Positions 57,541 to 64,000 of a stretch of DNA of 64,000 nt are shown here, one piece after another; within the stretch, counting starts at the first letter, position 1, and the number at the start of each line of letters is the position of its first letter. Below the pieces are notes generated by a model that searched no databases, was not told the DNA's origin, and worked only from the letters and a program-made list of their open reading frames with translations. The position numbers were made by a program, and so were the translations under genes. The stretch covers positions 13,019,229 through 13,083,228 of the forward strand of contig CP137671.1 in NCBI GenBank assembly GCA_037976565.1, written 5' to 3'. This DNA comes from Mesocentrotus franciscanus. Its lineage: Eukaryota > Echinodermata > Echinoidea > Camarodonta > Strongylocentrotidae.

Positions 57541-58859
57541 TTAATGCTGTCTTGGGAAGGATGTGAACAGAAAGTTTGTGTGAATTCACTTAAGCATTAG
57601 ATCCAATGGCAGCTGCTAAATCAGGAAAGTTAAAATGGCTTCTTACTCATTCGTCAGAAATCTAGCATATTACGTTATGCATCAAATAAAAGTAGAGAAG
57701 TAGAGCATTTCATACATGTATATCTCATCAAGGAAATTATTATTATGACAGAAAATTTCTGCCCTGAAATCTGGTTTCCTTTTTTTCTGGGATGCACTGT
57801 AGATACATAGGTAAATATTGCAGTTATAGATTGAATTCCCACAGCTTGACTTTTCATTTAATCATAAATTTTGCAAACCCTTAGTTTGGGGGTTAATTGG
57901 GACACCTCGGGGTAAACTGGGACACCCATAAGCGTACATTCAATCACAGAAAACAATACCGCTATCGCTCATTGCATTATTAATGTCCCAGTTTACCCCA
58001 AATATAAAAAAAAACTGAAATTGATGGCCATACTATTAATTCTAGCTTGCCATCAAGAAATCTTGTATTAAATCATTTAATCACCTCAGAGGATAATCAC
58101 TATCACAAGGGGTATCCACTTGGCTGGGAGATTCCATGACATTTGCTCTGGGGGCAATTGCTCCAATGGAAAATCTGCATATTAAGCCAAACCTAACACT
58201 AACCTTAATCCTTACCCTCCCATTATTCTGAACCAAAAGCCCTATCACAACCCTAACCCTATATCTTTGGAGGAAATAAGACGAGCAATTGTCGCAGGAG
58301 CAAATGTCAGATCACCAGTTGGGAACCACAGAAAAAAAATCTGAATAAATGTTTAAAAATCAGTAATAAAATTTGTGAAAATAAGTTGCTTATCCTATAC
58401 TTGTGTGCAATAGTTTACAGTGGTTGTTGGCATATTTTTCAAAGGCATTGGGTGAAGCCTTTTGACTGATGTAAATGAATTTATCATTGTCTTCTTATTT
58501 TTAAAGATAATGGAGTGTCCCACTTAACCCCCAGTCTCCCCTACACATGTTATATTATTATAATGGGTTTTCAATTTACAGCAAGGTAACAACATGAGGG
58601 ACCGCTTTTAATGAGGTACCGCTGAAACTCTGAAAGCCTGATAAAAAGGTAAAATCAGCGGTCCTGAAGATCTTGTAGGCCCTATAAACTATATAACAAG
58701 CATACCGGTACATATTTTATGTACATATAAAAACAAAGGTAATATATAAAAAAAATAATTGCATATAAAGAGCCGAAGTACTACAGCTGCACCTCTAGCA
58801 TCAGCATCACATTTTCCATCTACATGTATATACCATCTTAACAGTAAAATGTTGATGGC

Positions 58860-58896
58860 TAATAATAATAAAAACAATAATAATAATAATAATAAT
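58860..58896. repeat. (AAT)n microsatellite
   Basis: AATAATAATAA run. Confidence 0.9.
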
Positions 58897-59139
58897 ACTA
58901 TGTTGCGTTGAACCCTATATAGCCAGGGCTATTTTAAAGGTAAAGACCAGTTTTGGAAACGCCCCTCTCTCAAAAAAATGAAATGGAAGCTCTCATTACC
59001 AATCATGTGAAAGAATATGTTTTGACTAATATGTGATGATACAAATTTTGCCAGGAAAGTCGGGAAACCGCCTACTAATTGATATATTTGGTAAATTATT
59101 ATATCTATTGTGACCAAATAGATATCGCGCACGTGGTCG

Positions 59140-59335
59140 CGTAGTCCCGTATACATCTTTCTGTGTACAGTGCTTGTAACTTTACCAAGACTGGGCCAAA
59201 TTTCTTATCATTTTGAGGATTCCAGAAACCTGCAGTACACACCAATACTTATATGCTAGATGATCAACCTTTTCTGATCGATTCCACGTTTCTTTCACAA
59301 TGCAATCGCATGACCAGAACTGGTCTTTATCCTTA
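59140..59335 (+). repeat. Single arm of the 19278-20720 foldback family
   Basis: CATCTTTCTGTGTACAGTGC, CAAGACTGGGCCAAATTTCT, TTCACAATGCAATCGCATGA all match that arm. Confidence 0.8.
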
Positions 59336-60352
59336 AAACAAAAGTGATGTACAAATGTTGCTTGGGGGGCTTCTACGGCCCACCCCCCCCCTATGATCTT
59401 GGGTGATCGCCGCAAAAATTGGCATGCATGTCAAGTGACGTGTTTAGATTACCATGGTAATTTCAATTTTTTGAAAAACTCACTCATTTGCATATTTATG
59501 GTAATTTATGCACTTAAGGTCATAAAATTCACATTTTCACCCCTAAACCACATATTCTTCATATTAAAACATTCATTTTCACTACATATATCCATTTAGA
59601 ATAATAATACAACAAAATTTGGAAGAGCCAGGTTATTCCTCATGTATCTATTGTTTCGATAATTTCTTATGTATTTAATTTCTAACTATGATTCAACTAT
59701 TTTGACCCCCAAAATAAACACTAAACTATAAACAAGACCAAATAACCAATGTTTTATCTGTTTTATATGTTTTGTAAAAAATCACGAAAATGAGCAATTT
59801 TTCGGGCTGACATGCAAAGACAAAAGGTCACTGACTTTGTAACAGTAGGTCCAATTTTTCGAAAAATTTGGTTCAAAAGATGCGCAAGACCCAGAAAGAA
59901 AAAAGGTCATAAAATTTTAGGGCAAGATTTTTTTGCCTTAAAAAATTATCACAAAAAATGTAGAGGGGCTTCTAAAGCCTCCCCCAGGCTATCATATTGC
60001 AAAGTATGAAAGTAATCAAACGTTTGGTCTATTTTTTCCACAGCTTAATAACTACACAACAGTAATCAATAAGTACATTTCTAATCTTACTTAAAGAATG
60101 GTCAAGTTGAGTTAATTAAAGTACTTTTCTAGCTGAGGGCGTCAGTGCAATATATTAGTGTTAACCCCCAAGTGTGTCTTTTGATAATCTTTATGGAAAT
60201 TTTGGAAAACGACATAAAGTTTCAAACAATTACCAAAGAACAAATCAATGCTTTTTTAAAAGCAATATAGTGCTAACCAACAAGAAACAGTGTAAAAAGT
60301 GTTGAGCAATGTTAAGTAGTAACTCAAATTTAAATTTACTCTGAGTGAAATA

Positions 60353-61290
60353 CACTGCCCTCCGGAAGTTTGGGGTCACCTGTAATAAGGACTGGTTTTT
60401 CACACTCACCATTTTATTTCATCGCACTTGTGGTACTGCAATAATTTACTACCAAGCTGAAGAGTAGAAATGAGCCTTCAAGCTGTCACCAGATTAACCA
60501 TTGTGTACCGTTTCAGGAAGCCTCATACAAGACCAACTTTAACCCTATCCTAACTGGGAAGGGGGTGTTTCAATCCCCGTATGAAATATGCGATTGCCTT
60601 TGTTAAAGGTAATGCAAAGTTTTGGGAAATTTTGAAAATTGGACGGAGAGTAATTCTTTAAAATTTTGATATATTCGGATGCCACTGTGGATCTATTATT
60701 AGCACTAGTATAATTGAGCCCTTAAAACACTTCTGCTTTCGAGCAAATTGAATAATCAAAATTTACCGGTGCTCCCGGTAAATTTCAAATATTTCAAATA
60801 GCGCCTGAAGCCATTCCATGGTAGCTGTGACCATTAAAATATCAGAATATGCAGTTGTAATATATAATTTCCAAACGTGAGTAGCAGAACGGTCAATTGT
60901 AGTCAAGAAACATTGTTTTAAAGCCATAGTAATATCAGTCGTTAGAGGGAGCTATACAAAATTAACAGTTGATAATTTACAATTTCATCACCTTGGACTC
61001 GATTTCAACCGCGACAACGATCATTGAATATTATAAAATCGCATATGCTTCCAATATGTTCATTTGAATGAAATTCATGACCCCATACCAAAACTTTGTA
61101 TTACCTTTAATGCATGAGTGCTTCCTGAAACAGTTTATAATGGTTACACTGGCGCCAACTTCAAGGCTGATGTTTACTCTTCACTTTGGTACTTAATTAT
61201 TGCAGTGCCACAAGTGTGATGATAAATAAAATTCGGGTGAAATCAGATCTGATTACAGGTGTACTGGTACCCAATATTTTGGAGGGTAGC
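60353..61290. mobile_element. Tc1/mariner-like foldback interrupted by a TTAA MITE
   Basis: Left arm about 60356-60520 and right arm about 61115-61285 are inverted copies (TTCAGGAAGC, AATTATTGCAGT, CCACAAGTG; ends CACTGCCCTCC / GGAGGGTAG). TA lies at each end. The MITE at 60607-61106 is inserted between the arms. Confidence 0.82.
60607..61106. mobile_element. TTAA-flanked MITE, family 1 copy 2 (500 bp)
   Basis: Same orientation and length as 2551-3048, with TTAA at 60603-60606 and 61107-61110. Carries the same internal CAAAATTTACCGGTGCTCCC block. Confidence 0.9.
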
Positions 61291-61639
61291 ATATATACAT
61301 GGAAACCTGATGAATCTCTGTCTACTACAAGCTACCCATATGTTTTTATCTAAAATGGAAATCATTTGAAAAAAATATCACCTCCGAAAAATTTAAATGA
61401 ATACAGTGCTATCCTCCAATAATCAAAATGTATTAATAAAATTCACATTTTCGCATCTAACTCCCTTTTAGCCAAAAATAATAAATTTACATATCTTTAA
61501 AGTCAGATCCATTGTGTCCCTTGCAGAATGGAATTCATTTTGTTGACGAATTATGCACTTTTCTTTACCAAACCACATCTGTCATGGGCGCCTCCAGAAT
61601 GGAATGTATGGGTTAGCACATTTTCATGCTAAACACAAC

Positions 61640-62370
61640 AAAAAATTAACTCCCCCTTAATCCAAATTGCGTAACTTTTTAACGAAAAGGTATTGAGCAA
61701 AATAACTTGGCAGGAGTGTTCCTATACTTATTGACTACGGTAACTTTTCTGTGAAGATGTGATTGATCCACCGAGTCATGCATGAGTGAGCAAACATTAA
61801 AGGGAAAATTGTCACTGTCACTTTTCAAAAGTCATAAGGGTCATTTTGGGGATTATGTGAAACAAGATTTTAGCAAATTCGGTTTCTGGTGCATGTTTTT
61901 GTGTTGTTGTTGTTTATCATCTATTGCTTGACCCCCTAACACCTTTCCCAACACTTTTATCATTTATTGTCGGGTGAGCACAATTTAAAAAAATCAACTC
62001 TTTTGAAATTGCAACATTTATTCCACTTATTGAAGAAAAAAAGGAAGAAGATATTTCTACCAAAATGTATCATCACATGTTGTGTGAACACAAGAGGTTG
62101 TCATCGTGTCTTGGTTGGACGAGCACACTTTAAAAATCTGTCAATACTGTCAAAACAGCATAAAACATAACCATTGTGACTTTTGAAAAATACAAATTTG
62201 CCTTTGTTTGTTCACTTATGCATTACTCAATGGAGCAATTTTATTTTCTGAGAAAAGTTAGTCAATAAGTACTGTATAGGAACACTCCTGCCAAGTTATT
62301 TTGCTCAAAACCGATTCTTTAAAAAGCTTCGCCATTTTGATTAAGGGGGAGTTACTTTTTTTGTTCTGTT
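61640..62370. mobile_element. Foldback element with arms of about 120 bp
   Basis: Arms 61640-61765 and 62248-62366 pair (TTAACTCCCCCTTAAT; AAAATAACTTGGCAGGAGTG; TTCCTATAC / GTATAGGAA). The interior has CACACTTT-type short frames, none recognised. Confidence 0.75.
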
Positions 62371-62775
62371 CAGATAATTGCTTGTTTTCAGGGGAAGAAT
62401 GATTTATTCATTTGCCTATTAATCAGCCGATTTCCGTTTTTTAAATTGTAAAAAGATGTACAGTAGAACACTCAAAATAGATGATGAAAATGGATGTAAC
62501 TCATTTTTCACAAAAGTGTGGGTGAACACTATATAGCACCCCTCAATTCCATGTCAAACTTTCTGTGGGATAATAATTTTTAAACACACACACAGGTAGC
62601 ATATCCAAAGTACTGATGCACTCCGAGTCCAAGTCCAAGTCTGGAAGTGATTTATTTGCAGACTTCTGCCCATGTCTCTGAGAAATGAAAAAAGAAAAAA
62701 GAAAAAAAAGAGAGTAATATCACAATTTTTTTGTCCAACTGAACACATTTTAAACATTAAACATTCATTATAGAC

Positions 62776-63067
62776 CTGGGGGTGTTTCACAAAGACTAAG
62801 ATCGGCTTTAAGTTGGACTTCAGTATGGCAGGCCATTCTTCCCATGGGTTGCTATCACCATTGGTCTCTAAATTGTAATCTGTAGATAATATTTTTCCTT
62901 AATAATGAACTATCAACAAATGTAAATTCTGTAGATTTGAGACCACGATTTGTACGTCCCTTGAGAGACAAATGCCAGCTTATGGTAAGAGCAAACAGTG
63001 GCATGAATGGCCTGCCATACTTAAGTCCAACTTAAAGTCAATCTTAGTCTTTGTGAAACACCCCTGT
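62776..63067. mobile_element. Palindromic MITE, GGGGTGTTTCACAAAG family, copy 2
   Basis: GGGGGTGTTTCACAAAGACT to AGTCTTTGTGAAACACCCC; arms and length as in 19966-20258. Confidence 0.88.
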
Positions 63068-63782
63068 ACATGTAGTTTATTTTATATGTTGAAACAGATG
63101 GGAACGTAGTCCGGCACTACATCACATTGACATTACCTCTTCAGCCAATTTGAAGTGCCCATACGTACATGTGTATAGTAATTACAACTTTTAAAAATTC
63201 ATAACTTTCTTTTATTTAGTCAGATTTAATTGAAACTTTCATCAGTACATTTGCTTCTCTGATTTTTCTGCTTTCATTTAGAGTAGTTGTCTATTTGGGT
63301 TGGATATCCCTTGAAGTATTTACAGCCTGTCTACATACATGTATGTAGGTCTACACATGAACACTGTACACGTAGGTCAGGCATATCCGATCAGTTTGAG
63401 TAAAATAAGTCACTTTTTACAGTTTTTAGTTGCTCCAAGGAGCTCCTTGGTTACTCTGATATCACTACTTTCAATGAAAATAACCTTCTACACAGGGACC
63501 CCCCACCTGAATTAATCTGCCCCTACATTTATGTATTTACAAGGCATGTACTAGCATTTAACACCCAGAGAGGAAGATGTAGGGAGTTTAGCATGGACAT
63601 GGGGTCACGAGGTTAAGCCTCTGGCCAAATACCAGTGCCCTCCACAAGGTCACTCCCCAGCCACTGTATGGATACATGGACATCACTGAAAATACACTAT
63701 GATTTCACTATGTACAGTCCAGCCTAAACTAACTCCACTAATGTATGAAAAGGGAAAGTGTGGTTGTCATGAATTGAATAAG

Positions 63783-64000
63783 CTAAGGCCAAGTCCACCT
63801 CAACATCAAGTTGATTTGAATTATGAGTAAAACCAAACAAGCATAACACTAACAATTTCATCAAAATATGATGTAAAATAAGAAAGTTATGGCATTTTAA
63901 AGTTTTACATGTACATACATGTAGTTTCACAAAACAGTGATATATATGCATAACATGGTCGGTATGCACAAGTGTGAGCCTATGATGTCATACACCCACT
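63783..64000. mobile_element. TTAA-type element related to 51850-52437, cut by window end
   Basis: Begins AGGCCAAGTCCACCTCAAC after CTAA (a one-base change from TTAA). Contains TTTCATCAAAATATGATG and AATAAGAAAGTTATGGCATT, text I know as a very common dispersed repeat in marine invertebrates. Confidence 0.6.

Larger units (their letters stand above)
56418..57806. mobile_element. Tc1/mariner-like foldback with CAGTGTATCCCAG ends
   Basis: The left arm from 56418 (CACAGTGTATCCCAGAAAAC) and the right arm to about 57806 (inverse, ACAGTGCATCCCAGAAAAAA) pair over roughly 130 bp, to TTATTTGATGCATAA. Two TTAA MITEs sit inside. Confidence 0.7.
56303..58543. mobile_element. Possible composite element with GGGGAGAC-GGGG ends
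   Basis: TAGGAGAGACCGGGGAGAAA at 56303 and the inverse TTAACCCCCAGTCTCCCCTA at 58543 are similar; an internal GGGGTTAATTGGGACACC lies at 57888. Other elements are nested inside. Boundaries tentative. Confidence 0.4.

Overview
This window looks like AT-rich, repeat-dense nuclear DNA from a marine deuterostome invertebrate, most likely an echinoderm and perhaps a sea urchin. That is inferred from small exons with GT-AG introns, the density of short inverted-repeat elements, tRNA-derived SINEs, several LINE clades and the family content. No taxonomic marker settles it, and nothing suggests a prokaryote or organelle.

Host genes. (1) Positions 7812-29998 on the minus strand hold a complete 18-exon gene for a type II membrane M28 zinc peptidase of the NAALADase / glutamate carboxypeptidase II family, closest in its N-terminus to NAALADL1. 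I traced every splice junction: all are GT-AG, the phases join without a break, and the product is 741 aa with all metal ligands and the catalytic Glu. (2) Positions 46792-48717 on the minus strand hold two intact, tandem, apparently single-coding-exon genes for small cell-surface proteins: a signal peptide, a V-like Ig domain, a second domain with a shared six-cysteine pattern, a stalk and one membrane segment. They lie only 135 bp apart and are diverged paralogues. I see no other convincing host gene.

Mobile DNA fills most of the rest. At 3559-7285 an L1/Tx1-type LINE is split by a CR1/Jockey-type LINE. A second LINE remnant (RTE-like) lies at 30490-31472, a LINE 3' end at 39562-39875, and a Ty3-type gag remnant at 53263-53815. 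Many non-autonomous elements are flanked by TTAA (piggyBac-style): 2551-3048 and 60607-61106 are one family, 14626-15112 and 28171-28635 a second, 41117-41484 and 57158-57540 a third, and 56808-57055, 51850-52437 and 63783-64000 are others. Several are nested inside SINEs or Tc1/mariner-like foldback elements.

Tandem arrays include a strict 165-bp satellite (about 53.9-55.86 kb) abutting the truncated gag, 3 x 310 bp (41.86-42.78 kb), 3 x 183 bp (20.67-21.21 kb), an exact 260-bp duplication beside exon 3 of the peptidase gene, and two minisatellites with inverted blocks (13.0-13.3 and 45.8-46.2 kb). Long inverted repeats occur at 0.54-0.64, 6.1-6.2, 8.5, 13.9-14.6, 19.3-20.7, 22.5-22.8, 32.3-33.6, 40.3-40.5, 52.0-52.2, 56.4-57.8, 60.4-61.3 and 61.6-62.4 kb.

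The most promising candidate for something undescribed is the Ig-receptor pair. The most informative genome-biology signal is the set of nested TTAA insertions, one of which has a paralogous near-empty site in the same window.
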